51,961 nt of DNA from Alphaproteobacteria bacterium (lineage in GTDB: Bacteria > Pseudomonadota > Alphaproteobacteria > Geminicoccales > Geminicoccaceae). The stretch is taken from assembly GCA_027045875.1 (NCBI GenBank), contig JALUAG010000056.1:1-51961 (forward strand), given 5' to 3'. Shown here piece after piece: positions 36,688 to 46,404 of the stretch. Both the position numbers and the translations under genes were made by a program. Within the stretch, counting starts at the first letter, position 1. Every line of letters begins with the position of its first letter. Under the pieces are notes generated by a model, which did not search any database, had not been told where the DNA came from, and saw only the letters and a program-made list of their open reading frames with translations.

Positions 36688-39585
36688 CTACAACAGTTCG
36701 CCCTGTGCCGGGGCAGCCTCCCGATGCAGGGCTTTCGCCTGCCGTCGCAGATCCGGGAACACCCGGGCGAGACCGTCGACCATCAGCGCATCTTCCGCGC
36801 GCTTTTTCCCTTCGGCGATCCGGTAGACCCGGTAGGCGAGTTCCAGCACGGGATCGGCGAGCTCTCCGAGATCGGCCAGCAATGCCGCCGCCGCCGCTTC
36901 ACCCTGCTCGAGCCGCCTCGCGAGATGCCAGAGCGCCTCCCAGGCAACGACCCGGTCGTCGTTTTTCGGGTCCCAGTCTCCGGGCAGTTCGGTGGGCTTC
37001 AGAAGGCGCACCTTGCCGCCCCGAGCCTCGAGGATCCCCGCCTCGGCCACCCCCGCGACCGAGACGTCCCGCGCCTTGGCCATGGTCTCGGCGAGGCCGA
37101 AGGGTCCGGGTTCGAAACCGTACTGCTCGTACCAGGAGACCGCGAAGCGGGTCCAGGAATCGTAATCCCCTTCCTGTTCGGCGAGGATCGCATCGAGCCG
37201 GTCGTTGATCAGCGCCAGCGCCGTCTTTACCTTCATCTCGTTATCGTTCGCCTCGCGCACCGCCTCGAAGCGCGAGAAGACGGCCATGCCCGGGCCGATC
37301 AGCGCCTGATGGAGATCCACGGGGGCGATGGCGCTGCGCTGGAGTTCGCGGACCGCCTCGGGAAGTTCCCGTTCCAGCGCCCGCAGGAACTCCCCTCGCG
37401 AGGCCACCGGTGCATCCGCCGGCCGCTTGCGGCAGACCAGTACGATCGAAGAGGCGAGGGCGTTCGAGCCGATCTCGATCATGCGTCCCTGACGTTCGGT
37501 CCGCATCGGCCAGGTGCCGTCCACCTGGAAGCCGGCGGCCAGCACCGCTTCGAGGAAGGTCGCCCAGCCCGTGGATGTGACGCCTTCCTGCTCCAGCTCC
37601 CTCTGCTTGAAGGCGTAGAAGATGGCGGCGGGAATATCATCGCGCGAGCTGCGTGCCATGTTGGCGAGTGCCCGGTTCATGCCTTCGAGGAAGAACTCCT
37701 CCGCCTGCTCCTTTCCGCCGTGTCGGTACGGCGTGGCGACCAGTTCCTCCCTCTTCGGTACCTGCATCGTGGCGAAAAGGTCGGGAAGCCGGCCGCGTAG
37801 CATCCGCCGCAGCCAGACGTAGAAGAAATCGGAGAGATCGGCGTAGCCTACATTGTCGTAATACGGAGGGTCGGTTGAAATGCACACCCTGACCCGCGGA
37901 TCGAAGACGCGCGCATCCGCATGGCCTACATCGCCGATACCCGAGTATGGAAGATCGCTAACCGCCTTCGCTATCCATTGAATCGATGCATCCTCCCAAT
38001 TTCCACAGCTGCCGGAAAATGGGTTCGCTTCTGCGAAATCCCAAACCATGGGGAGAGCTTGTCGAGCGAATGTTCCTCTCGTTGCCTCAACGCTGTTTCG
38101 CCATCTGGTGAGGGATGACCATGCGTCGGTCGCTCGACTGACGGCAAACGCCAGATACACCGCGACGGCGTCGGCGTAGGCGGTGGCGCCGCGGCCGCCT
38201 TCGGCGAGAGGAGCATCGTCGTCGGCAAGCCCGGCCGCCCTTGCGTCCTCCAGCACCCGCTCGCGCGCTTCCACCACCAGATCGGCGAAGGCGTTCAGCG
38301 CCACGAGCTGACGTGGAGTGAACAGGTCGCCGAAGGTCGTGAGGCCATACAGAGGCGGTGAGAACCAGCGGGGATTTTCCGGCATTGCCACGTTAGGGCT
38401 CCAGCCCGGCCGGGCACTTTCAGCAATGCTTTCATGATGCGCATTGGGAAACGAGTAAACACGGTGTCGGTCTCCCTCCGCCACAATGCTCATCAAGCGT
38501 GAACTCATCCGCCCCGAAACGGCCTCCGTGTAAATGTGCCGTGGCTCGATGGGAGTGCCCGTAAGACAGCAGACGAAATTTGCACCACGGCTCGACTTCG
38601 TGCCTTTCTTGGCATCCGCCGGCGGCTTCCCGTGCGAGGCGCGGGTCCGGACCTCGAAGCGCCAGCCGTCCTGAGCCTCGGGATCGCGGACGATCTCCAC
38701 CCATGCCTCCTTCCCCTTCTTGGTGGACAGCATGAAGGAGGAGACGAGCGGCACCATGGCCCCTCGGGCCGCCGGATCGGGGCTTCGGACGGTGCGCGCC
38801 CAGAGCCAGGCGATCACCGTGAGCTCGCGGCCCTCGTAGGGCTTCAGATCCGGTCGCGTGGCGGTGATCTCCGGGGTGATCTGGATCTTCGGATAGAGAT
38901 GGCCGATCCGCCGTTCCGCCTCCTCCCGCATCCAGCGGCCGTAAAAGCGCACATCCTCGGCGAGGCCTCGTGCCCCCTGCCAGCGTCGGCCCGCCAATTC
39001 GCCTTCGTTCCGGGCATCGGGATTGACCGGCGGCAGGTCGCGGAAGCGGGGCGGGAACTCGACCAGTGCCTTGGTGATCAGCACCGCCACCGGGTTGAGA
39101 TCGGAGGCGATGGCGCGAAGGCCGAGGCGCTGGGCTTCGAGGGGGATCGATCCGCCGCCGCAGAAGGGGTCGAAGACCGGCGGCGCGTGTTCGGCGAGAT
39201 AGGCGAGTACCGCCTCGGGATCCTCCACCGGCGGCGGTTCCTCGCCGCGGTTGCGGGCGATCGAGCGGGCGATCTCGAAGCGGGCCGCGTTCAGGATGGC
39301 CTCGTCAGTGGACGCCTCCCAGGTGACCAACCGGGAAAGCAGGGCATGGAGCCGTTCGCGTTCCTTCTGCTGGTCGCGGGGTGTCGGGAAGTGCTCGGGC
39401 CAGGCGGAAGGATCGTCGACGAGCTGGGAGAAGATGACGGCCCGGCAGGCGGCCAGCGGCCGCCGTGCCCACCACAGATGAAGGGTGCTGGGATGGCCGT
39501 GGCGGATCGATTTCTCGCGCACGCTGGCCTTGTTGATGGCATCTAGCGGCAACGCCACCTCGATGAGCTTCTTTCTGGAGGTCAT
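36688..39585 (-). CDS. DUF1156-type DNA adenine methyltransferase
   Basis: A 965-residue protein. The N-terminal DUF1156 signature is IEVALPLDAINKASVREKSI, then GHPSTLHLWWARRPLAACRA. SAM-binding motif I is DPFCGGGSIPLEAQRLG (139-155) and catalytic motif IV is DPPYYDNVGY (572-581), indicating amino-group (N6-adenine or N4-cytosine) methylation. Motif I precedes IV by more than 400 residues, so the target-recognition region probably lies between them. The C-terminal third (CRKRPADAP onward) is an extra helical region. It would mark self DNA. It lies 39 bases upstream of the nucleotidyltransferase gene. Confidence 0.93.
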   Translation of the reverse strand: MTSRKKLIEVALPLDAINKASVREKSIRHGHPSTLHLWWARRPLAACRAVIFSQLVDDPSAWPEHFPTPRDQQKERERLHALLSRLVTWEASTDEAILNAARFEIARSIARNRGEEPPPVEDPEAVLAYLAEHAPPVFDPFCGGGSIPLEAQRLGLRAIASDLNPVAVLITKALVEFPPRFRDLPPVNPDARNEGELAGRRWQGARGLAEDVRFYGRWMREEAERRIGHLYPKIQITPEITATRPDLKPYEGRELTVIAWLWARTVRSPDPAARGAMVPLVSSFMLSTKKGKEAWVEIVRDPEAQDGWRFEVRTRASHGKPPADAKKGTKSSRGANFVCCLTGTPIEPRHIYTEAVSGRMSSRLMSIVAEGDRHRVYSFPNAHHESIAESARPGWSPNVAMPENPRWFSPPLYGLTTFGDLFTPRQLVALNAFADLVVEARERVLEDARAAGLADDDAPLAEGGRGATAYADAVAVYLAFAVSRATDAWSSLTRWRNSVEATRGTFARQALPMVWDFAEANPFSGSCGNWEDASIQWIAKAVSDLPYSGIGDVGHADARVFDPRVRVCISTDPPYYDNVGYADLSDFFYVWLRRMLRGRLPDLFATMQVPKREELVATPYRHGGKEQAEEFFLEGMNRALANMARSSRDDIPAAIFYAFKQRELEQEGVTSTGWATFLEAVLAAGFQVDGTWPMRTERQGRMIEIGSNALASSIVLVCRKRPADAPVASRGEFLRALERELPEAVRELQRSAIAPVDLHQALIGPGMAVFSRFEAVREANDNEMKVKTALALINDRLDAILAEQEGDYDSWTRFAVSWYEQYGFEPGPFGLAETMAKARDVSVAGVAEAGILEARGGKVRLLKPTELPGDWDPKNDDRVVAWEALWHLARRLEQGEAAAAALLADLGELADPVLELAYRVYRIAEGKKRAEDALMVDGLARVFPDLRRQAKALHREAAPAQGELL

Positions 39586-39663
39586 GGGTGATGAAGGCCC
39601 TTCGGTATGCTGATCAGACGACGATATCCCGCGCGGTGCGGGCTTGCGACGAATCTCCCGCGT

Positions 39664-40701
39664 TCAGGCCGGAGCGGCGATCGGAAGATCGACACCACAC
39701 CGCCGGGCGATCTCGCGGGCCAGTCTGTCGAAATCCCTGTAGCACGCCTGCGCCGCCTGCATGTGGGAGCCGATGGCACCGTCGGCCGGGCGCAGAAAGA
39801 ACATCGGCTTTCGTGCCTCCATGGCGAGGGGCATGAGGCTCCGGTAGTGTTTCAGCAGGGCCAGGCAATGCCGGTCGTCGTCCCATCCGGTGTCTTCTTC
39901 CCGTAGCCGCTCGCCGAGGACATATTCGCGGTAGGTCCCCGGTATGCGTCTCGCCCAACGCTCGTACGCCTTGACGGGCCGGTCGAGCCGCACGGCGTGC
40001 TGCATGACGACGTAGCCCAGCGGTTTCATGTCGGGTCGCGGAAGCGGGATGCGACGCAGTGTCTCTTCTTTCGCGATGGCCTCCTCCCGTCGCTTTGCCC
40101 ACTGTTTCCGCCACTCACGCAGTGTCGGGCCGAGGTTTCGCAGACCCTGGAGGGAGAAGAGATCCGGCGCCAGCGGGACGACTACGAACTGGCTGGCCAC
40201 CAGGGCCGCCCGGTTGATGGCGCCGAGATTGGGGCCGACATCGACGAGTACCAGGTCCGCCTCCGTCTTCTCCGCCGCCTTAAGGAGTGCACGGTAGAAA
40301 GCCGTCGTCGCCCGCAGTGCCGCCATGTCGCCATCGACGCATTTCGGCCAGGCTTCGGAAAGCCGATCCTCGAAGCGCGACAGGCCCATGTCGCCGACGA
40401 GAAGATGGACGCTGGTGCCGCGGTCGTCGTCGACCAGTTCCTCGACATGCGGGGAGGCGATGTCCCCGGTGCCTTCGAGGATGGGCTGGACGACACCGAG
40501 CAGGGTGCAGGGATGGTCATCGTCGGGCCAGAGCTCCTCGAGGCGATCCTCGTCGAGGAACATGGCGCTGAGATTGGATTGTGGATCGAGGTCCGCCGCC
40601 AGTACCCGCAGTCCGAGTTCCGCGTACATCCAGGACAGATGGTAAACCAGGGAGGTCTTGCCGACGCCACCCTTGTTGTTGAAGAAGGTGATGGTCTTCA
40701 C
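39664..40701 (-). CDS. ParA/MinD-family ATPase
   Basis: A 345-residue ATPase with the deviant Walker A KGGVGKTS at residues 10-17, switch I-like DLDPQSNLSAMF and Walker B-like LVLVDVGPNLGAINRAAL. The C-terminus includes HMQAAQACYRDFDRLAREIARR. It resembles plasmid and chromosome partition ATPases of the Soj type but has no ParB gene or parS cluster nearby. Its ATG overlaps the stop of the AlbA_2 gene by four bases, so the two are probably co-translated and may act together. Its place in a methylase-helicase operon is unusual. Confidence 0.9.
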   Translation of the reverse strand: MKTITFFNNKGGVGKTSLVYHLSWMYAELGLRVLAADLDPQSNLSAMFLDEDRLEELWPDDDHPCTLLGVVQPILEGTGDIASPHVEELVDDDRGTSVHLLVGDMGLSRFEDRLSEAWPKCVDGDMAALRATTAFYRALLKAAEKTEADLVLVDVGPNLGAINRAALVASQFVVVPLAPDLFSLQGLRNLGPTLREWRKQWAKRREEAIAKEETLRRIPLPRPDMKPLGYVVMQHAVRLDRPVKAYERWARRIPGTYREYVLGERLREEDTGWDDDRHCLALLKHYRSLMPLAMEARKPMFFLRPADGAIGSHMQAAQACYRDFDRLAREIARRCGVDLPIAAPA

Positions 40702-41957
40702 GACCGCCTCCTCACGGTGACCAGGAACTGTGTCGTCTCGAATGCGAAGTCGGGCGGCGGGTTGCCGTTGTCCTCCAACGCCCTGCGCGCGAGGGGGACA
40801 CCGTAGCCGAACCGCTGGACGAACCCGAGAACCTTCATCGCCTCGGCGATCTGCGGATTGCGGTAATCGGTGACCCGACCGAAATTGTCCGGCGTCACCT
40901 GCCCGTAGAGGCCACCCGGATTGGCGATCTCGACCCGGTCCGTGAACCAGTTGATGCGAACCGGCGCCCGACTGATCTCGTAGTCGCGGTGGATGAGGGC
41001 ATTACGGGCGAACTGCCGGAGAGCGTCCAGAGGATAGTCCGGAACGCGTCGCTCGTGGCTTCCCGAGGCGATCTCGACGGCCACCTGGATGTGGACCTTG
41101 AACAGTTCGTCGAGTTCCGAGGCGATTTCGGGCAGCGTGCCGGTGAGCGTCTTCGCGTCCTTCACCGGCTCGCCGAGTTCGGTACCTTCGATGCGCAGGA
41201 ATTGCACATACGCTCCGGGCACCCAGCGCTGGGGATCCTTCCCCATGATCAACGCCGACGCGTAATTGGGCCTTCCGGCGGTGGAAAAGCGAAGCGCGAG
41301 CAGCTGATCGTCGATGCTCCGCTCGTTGGCTTCCAGAATGTCGCGTGCGATGGCCGACGGCAGATAGACGCTTTCGAACCACACCAGATCGAGGTCCTCG
41401 AGCGTCGCGTCGGGTATGGGGCGCAGGTCGAACGGGAGATCACCTGCCCTTCGACGCTCCGCCAGTCGGCGTTCCTCTTCCGGTGTCGCCTGCCGGTTGG
41501 TGCTGCCGACACGCACCCAGACGCGTCCCTGATAACGTACCGGCGGGTTCGGGTTCGGAAACACGACGATCACGGCGAGCTCGCAACCGTCGAGCTCGAG
41601 ACGGCGGACCTGGAGCGAAGGAAGCGGCAGGATCGAGCCCTCGTCGCGGATCGAGGCCAGATCCCGAAGTAGCTTGTCGGTGACCTTCAGTCCCGCACAG
41701 GAACCGTCGTCCTTCAGGCCGACGAAGATGACACCCGGTTTGCCCCGTTCCGCCAAATCGTTCGAAAAGGCGCAGATCGTCCGGCGGATCCCGCTTCGGT
41801 CGGAGAACGACGGTTTGCGCTCGACCCCGACGCCTTCGGGCGCGGATCGCGCAAGTTCGATGAGTTCTTCGTCGGTGCACATCCTCCCGGCCCCTGCGCA
41901 GAACGCCTCAGCCATGGCATCCACGTACCCGAGCGACGGGATACGTGGCAGCCGCAC
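40698..41957 (-). CDS. AlbA_2 (Schlafen-like) domain protein with C-terminal HATPase_c_4-like region
   Basis: Up to 419 residues. The AlbA_2 domain spans about residues 27-150 (DEELIELARSAPEGVGVERKPSF; ICAFSNDLAERGKPGVIFVGLKDDGS; VWVRVGSTNRQATPEEE). The C-terminal part has the RecG-related/HATPase_c_4 layout: ARNALIHRDYE, VEIANPGGLYG, YRNPQIAEAMKVLGFVQRFGYGV. The start is uncertain: GTG 41957, ATG 41915 or ATG 41882 are all in frame. The last has GGGAGG immediately before it, which is too close for a normal ribosome site. Family members act as regulators or nucleic-acid-binding effectors. Confidence 0.82.
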   Translation of the reverse strand: MRLPRIPSLGYVDAMAEAFCAGAGRMCTDEELIELARSAPEGVGVERKPSFSDRSGIRRTICAFSNDLAERGKPGVIFVGLKDDGSCAGLKVTDKLLRDLASIRDEGSILPLPSLQVRRLELDGCELAVIVVFPNPNPPVRYQGRVWVRVGSTNRQATPEEERRLAERRRAGDLPFDLRPIPDATLEDLDLVWFESVYLPSAIARDILEANERSIDDQLLALRFSTAGRPNYASALIMGKDPQRWVPGAYVQFLRIEGTELGEPVKDAKTLTGTLPEIASELDELFKVHIQVAVEIASGSHERRVPDYPLDALRQFARNALIHRDYEISRAPVRINWFTDRVEIANPGGLYGQVTPDNFGRVTDYRNPQIAEAMKVLGFVQRFGYGVPLARRALEDNGNPPPDFAFETTQFLVTVRRRS

Positions 41958-42038
41958 GCACGACCATAGGCCGGGAAACGATCTGCGGCACCCGGAATTC
42001 CTTGGTCACACATACTCCTCGCACGGTATTGCTTTCTG

Positions 42039-45000
42039 TCATGACGCACCCGGCTCTCTTGCCCGTGCCAGCAGCTCCGACAGCTTGATCGTCACCGCCG
42101 CTTCGCCGGGGCCAGGTTCGCGGAACGGATAACCGCGAACGTACTGCGGCGGGCCGGCGGTGCCGTTGTCGATCTCCACGATCGCCAGGATCCAGCGCTC
42201 GGGGGCGTTCAGTGCCGCGATCACCTCGTTGCAGGTGAGGGTGACGCGATCGGCACCGGCCACCCGACCCTTGACCTCCAGCAACCACAAGGTCTTCGTT
42301 CGTGGATCGTAGGATTCGACGTCCCAGCCCTGGTTGCGGTGGCCGACATCGCGGGGCGTGCGGCCGAGGGCCCGCTCGGCGGCCATCACCGCCTCCATCG
42401 CCAGCCGCTCGACCTGCTTGCGCGCCGCCGCATCCGTGGTCCTGCCCGGGTCGCCCGCCGCGAGCGCCGCCGGCACCACGAGGGCCGCGGCGACGAGCCG
42501 CGGAAGGCCGGCGCCGATCCGGCGCTCGCGATCGAGTTCCGAGAGACGATGTTCGAGCCGCCTTTCGAGCTCCTCGGCCCGTGCCCGGGCATTCTGGCTG
42601 GAAAGCCGCGTCTTCTTGCCGGCCAGTTCATCCATCCGCAGTTCATTGGCCCGGTGGTACCAGTGCTGGATCTCGGCCTGGAGCCGTTTCCTGACCTCGC
42701 GCTCGACCTTGTCGATCTCGGCCAGGCGCCGGTTGCGCACCTCGTCCAGGTGACGGGGAACCAGCTCGCGGGCGGCGTAGGCCCGCGCACGGCGTTCGAT
42801 ACCATCGCGCAGCCAGTCGGCCTCGCACAGCGCCTTGATGCGCGGGAGTTCCTCCTCGGTCGGCGGGCGGAGATCGAGATGCGGTGCTGGGCCGGCGCCT
42901 TCGGCACTGCCGTCCTCGTACAGGCGGACGAATTCCAGGCGCTCGGAGATCACCAGCGGATCGCCGCGGGGACCGGTGCGGCCGTCATGGACGGCATGGC
43001 GAAAGGCGAGCAATAGCGCCGGTCGATCATCCGTGCCTTGAGGGTCGACCAGGATGGTGCCCTGATCGAGGCTGGACCGGGTGTGCTCGCGCACCAGATC
43101 GGCGATGGCTTCGAGCAGGGGGTGGCCGGGACAGACGAATTCGGCCCGCGGCGGCCCGGGCACCCGTTCGCGCTCGAAGCAGATGCGTTCGTAACGCTCG
43201 ACCACCACCTGGCGGCCACCGATCTGGCGATCGCGGGCACGTACCGCCGCTGGCACGCGCGAGACCTCGAAGCGCCCCGGCTCGCGTCGCCGGATGCGGC
43301 CGCCGACACGGGCGAAGGCCTCCATGAAGAAACGTTGGACGAAGCGTGGCTGAAGGCGGCGAGCGGAGGCGCGCTCCATCTCCAGGCGAATGCTCTCGAC
43401 CTCCGCCGCGCTCAGATGCTGATGGGCGAGCGCGCTCTCGGACAGCAGATCCTCGAGCCGTTTGCGGTCGACGGCACCGTCGATCACCCGCTCGAGTTCC
43501 TCCTTGCGGGCCGGATCGTCACCGTAACGAATGGCCTCGACCAGAAGCTCGCGCAACGGTCGGTCTTCGAACAACCGGCCCAGCACATCGAATACCCGGC
43601 CGCCCAGGGCCTCGCGCGCCGCTTCCAGCTTCTCCAGGAGGCGCCGGTAGACCATGCCCTCGCGGGTGTCGGCGGCGACCAGGTTCCAGAGATGACAGAC
43701 CTCGGTCTGCCCGATGCGATGGATGCGGCCGAACCGTTGCTCGATGCGGTTGGGGTTCCAGGGAAGGTCGTAGTTGATCATCAGATGGGCGTTCTGGAGA
43801 TTGACGCCTTCGCCGCAGGCATCGTTGGCGACCAGCACCCGCACGTCGGGGTCGTTGCGGAACCCCTCGATCAGCGCCTTGCGGTGCTCGCGGGTGAGCC
43901 CGCCGTGGATGACCGCCACCGCCTCCGGCCGTCCGAGGACACCGCGGATGCGCTCCGACAGATAATCGAGAGTATCGCGCGGTTCGGCGAAGATCACGAG
44001 CTTGCGCATGCCGCCGTGGGGATCGCGCATCAGCGGTTCGTCGAGGATGTCGACGAGCCGTCGCCATTTGGTATCGACGCCCGAGCGGGAGAGCTTGCGA
44101 GCTTGTGCTTCCAATCGACGCAGGGTCGCCAGTTCGGCTTCGAGCTCGGCGATGGTGCGGGCGGCGGTCGCCCGATCGAGGACCTCCTCCTCGAGCTCTT
44201 CCAGCTCCGCTTCGGGCAGATCCTCGATTTCGTCGGGATCCGGAACAGCCGCCGGGAAAGTTTCTGCAACTAAGGTCTCGGCCGCGCGTCTCTTCACCCG
44301 TTCCTCCTCCACGCGACGTTCGATCCGCTCGCGACGTCGTTCGAGACTGCGGAGAATGGCGCGCGGCGAGGAAGCCAGCCGACGCTGGAGGATCTGCAGC
44401 GCGAAGCCGACATTCAGCCGTCGGCGATCGTCACCTTCGGCGGCGATGCGATCGGCACGGTTCATCTCCTCGCGGACATAGCTGGTGACCGCCTCGTAGA
44501 GCGACGCCTCCTGCGGCGACAGCTGGTATTTGACGGTGTAGGCCCGACGCTCCGGGAACAGCTTGCGGCCGGCAAAGGTAACCAGTTCCTCCTTGATCAT
44601 CCGCCGCATGAGATCGGAGGGATCGGCAGTGTGCACGCCTTCACGATAGCGACCGGCGAAGCGATCCTCGTCGAGAAGGCCCATGAACAGCTGGAAATCC
44701 GCTTCCTTGCCGTTGTGCGGGGTGGCGGTCATCAGCAGGAAATGCCGGCAACGGCGGGCGAGCTTCTGGCCGAGCTGGTAGCGTTTGGTATAACGCACCT
44801 CGCCGCCGGTATAGCTCGCCGACATGCGGTGGGCTTCATCGACCACCACGAGATCGAATTCGGCGGCGGCCTCGAGCTTGACCACCGTTTCCTCGTTGCG
44901 GGCGAGCTGGTCGAGGCGGGCAATCCAGAGGTCGCGTTCGGCGAAAGGGTTGCCGCTGCGCGAGGTCTCGATCTGGGCGCGGGAGAAAATGTCGAATTCG

Positions 45001-45530
45001 AGGCCGAACTTCTCGTAGAGCTCGTCCTGCCACTGCTCCACCAGATTGCCGGGGGCGACCACGAGACAGCGCTGGAGATCGCCGCGGATCATCAGCTCCT
45101 TGATCAGGAGCCCGGCCATGATGGTCTTACCCGCGCCGGGATCGTCGGCGAGCAGAAACCGCAGCGGTCGCCGGGGCAGCATCTCGCCATAGACGGCGGT
45201 GATCTGGTGGGGCAGGGGCTCGATCGGCGAGGTGGTCACCGCCAGATAGGGATCGAACAGCCAGGCCAGACGCATGCGGAGGGCTTCGAGGGCGAGCTGG
45301 AATTCCGAGGCCGGTGCGCGGAGCGCGAACCGCCGGCCTTCCTCGGCGAGCGACAGGCCAAGGAGATCGCCGGCAAAGAGCAGACGTTGCCCGAGCCTGC
45401 CATCGCCGGTTCGGAAGGTCACCTCGAACGTGTCCCGACCGAGACGGTCGACATGCAGGACGGTTACCGGCCCGTCGTGATCGAGGCCGGCGACCCTGGC
45501 ACCGACGCGAATGTCTTCCGGTTGGAGCAT
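42039..45530 (-). CDS. SNF2-type helicase/translocase with C-terminal DUF3883 (PD-(D/E)xK-like) domain
   Basis: A 1,163-residue protein. ATG 45530 is chosen because CGAGGAAG precedes it and it starts the conserved N-terminus; a longer frame to 45644 is unsupported. Walker A is DDPGAGKT (129-136), DEAH at 231-234, motif III TATPHNGK, and the second RecA domain has FGRIHRIGQTEVCHLWNLVA. A charged coiled region rich in E/R separates the two lobes. The C-terminal domain has D1075, E1085 and K1087 in YDPRTKTLWLLEVKGR, a PD-(D/E)xK-like arrangement. It is the first gene of the seven-gene operon, and its upstream 0.87 kb holds no clear gene. Confidence 0.92.
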   Translation of the reverse strand: MLQPEDIRVGARVAGLDHDGPVTVLHVDRLGRDTFEVTFRTGDGRLGQRLLFAGDLLGLSLAEEGRRFALRAPASEFQLALEALRMRLAWLFDPYLAVTTSPIEPLPHQITAVYGEMLPRRPLRFLLADDPGAGKTIMAGLLIKELMIRGDLQRCLVVAPGNLVEQWQDELYEKFGLEFDIFSRAQIETSRSGNPFAERDLWIARLDQLARNEETVVKLEAAAEFDLVVVDEAHRMSASYTGGEVRYTKRYQLGQKLARRCRHFLLMTATPHNGKEADFQLFMGLLDEDRFAGRYREGVHTADPSDLMRRMIKEELVTFAGRKLFPERRAYTVKYQLSPQEASLYEAVTSYVREEMNRADRIAAEGDDRRRLNVGFALQILQRRLASSPRAILRSLERRRERIERRVEEERVKRRAAETLVAETFPAAVPDPDEIEDLPEAELEELEEEVLDRATAARTIAELEAELATLRRLEAQARKLSRSGVDTKWRRLVDILDEPLMRDPHGGMRKLVIFAEPRDTLDYLSERIRGVLGRPEAVAVIHGGLTREHRKALIEGFRNDPDVRVLVANDACGEGVNLQNAHLMINYDLPWNPNRIEQRFGRIHRIGQTEVCHLWNLVAADTREGMVYRRLLEKLEAAREALGGRVFDVLGRLFEDRPLRELLVEAIRYGDDPARKEELERVIDGAVDRKRLEDLLSESALAHQHLSAAEVESIRLEMERASARRLQPRFVQRFFMEAFARVGGRIRRREPGRFEVSRVPAAVRARDRQIGGRQVVVERYERICFERERVPGPPRAEFVCPGHPLLEAIADLVREHTRSSLDQGTILVDPQGTDDRPALLLAFRHAVHDGRTGPRGDPLVISERLEFVRLYEDGSAEGAGPAPHLDLRPPTEEELPRIKALCEADWLRDGIERRARAYAARELVPRHLDEVRNRRLAEIDKVEREVRKRLQAEIQHWYHRANELRMDELAGKKTRLSSQNARARAEELERRLEHRLSELDRERRIGAGLPRLVAAALVVPAALAAGDPGRTTDAAARKQVERLAMEAVMAAERALGRTPRDVGHRNQGWDVESYDPRTKTLWLLEVKGRVAGADRVTLTCNEVIAALNAPERWILAIVEIDNGTAGPPQYVRGYPFREPGPGEAAVTIKLSELLARAREPGAS

Positions 45531-46404
45531 ACGACAGCTTCCTCGCGAGCCATGCTTTCCGCGCACCGGCGCGGCCTTATGCGAACATGTTACGCGATAG
45601 GGTACCGCGAAAGCCAGCATGCGGCGGCGGGGAAGGCATTCCACCGCGGCTGCAGGTCGTCCACCGCCGGAATACGACGGCCGCGGGAGGATGTCGGACG
45701 AGGATCCCGAGCCGCCCGCGGATCCGCTTCGGAGTGTTGGTGAGCGGACGTCGACCCACTCGGCTTCGGCGCGGAGCGCCCGTCAGCGCCAGAAAGTTGC
45801 GGTTATCCCCGCTGTCGTGGCGCCGCAACCGGCCCGGTTCGTGGTCGCGTGGTCGGTTTCGTGGAGCGGGACGAATCCCCGGTTCTCGGGGTTCCACGGT
45901 TCCAGCGGCGGTGTCACAACGGTTTTCGGAAATCGGCCAGAGGTTCCCTTCGGGTTCCCGCGGTTCCGCGCATGCGGCCTTGCGTGGGCGGTTCCGGGCG
46001 ACCGCTCATGATGCAGGCATCGCGGCAGATCCGCGGCCCGGCACGCGGCGATCTCGGGCCGGCGCCGATCACCAACGGCGAGGCGTCTTCCTCGAACACG
46101 CCGACCGCGTTCGGCACCGGAAAGCCCGGCAAATCGTCGAAGCCGCCGGGCGAGCTGTCGTGGTGGAGCGGTGCGCCAGCCAGGGCCAGGCGGGTCCGAC
46201 ATATAGTGCGACGCGGCGGACATGGCGCGGTACTGCGCCATGTCCCGGATGATCCGGATCTCCATCGGTCGGTGCCACGCTCGGGAACCGACGGTCACGG
46301 CGGTCACCGCGATCACATGGACGCCTCTAAGAACCCCATTGTTGGCGTTGGACAACGGCTTGGGGCCGTGATTCGGAGGACTCGGGCGGTTTTGGAGGTG
46401 AGGA
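45531..46404. other. gene-free region upstream of the defence-like operon
   Basis: It probably contains the operon promoter near 45540-45620 (GC is lower here, e.g. GCGAACATGTTACGCGATAGGG). I found no reading frame with a ribosome site and a recognisable domain. Fragments on the minus strand such as MPGFPVPNAVGVFEEDASPLVIG look like coding remnants but run into unrelated sequence. An 11-bp hairpin lies near the right end, at 46218-46245. Confidence 0.5.
46218..46245. repeat. 11-bp inverted repeat
   Basis: GGACATGGCGC and GCGCCATGTCC flank a 6-base loop (GGTACT). The stem is perfect. It has no T-run and no gene ends beside it, so a terminator role is uncertain. Confidence 0.6.

Noticed and set aside
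28763-45530. Classification as DISARM, BREX or Pgl
   Set aside because: No PglZ, no DUF1998 or phospholipase-D protein and no BrxC/BrxL-type genes are seen; only a helicase and a methylase are shared in general type.
42039-45644. Helicase start at the most upstream in-frame codon (45644)
   Set aside because: The extra 38 residues are basic and unconserved-looking; the ATG at 45530 has a ribosome site and starts the expected domain.
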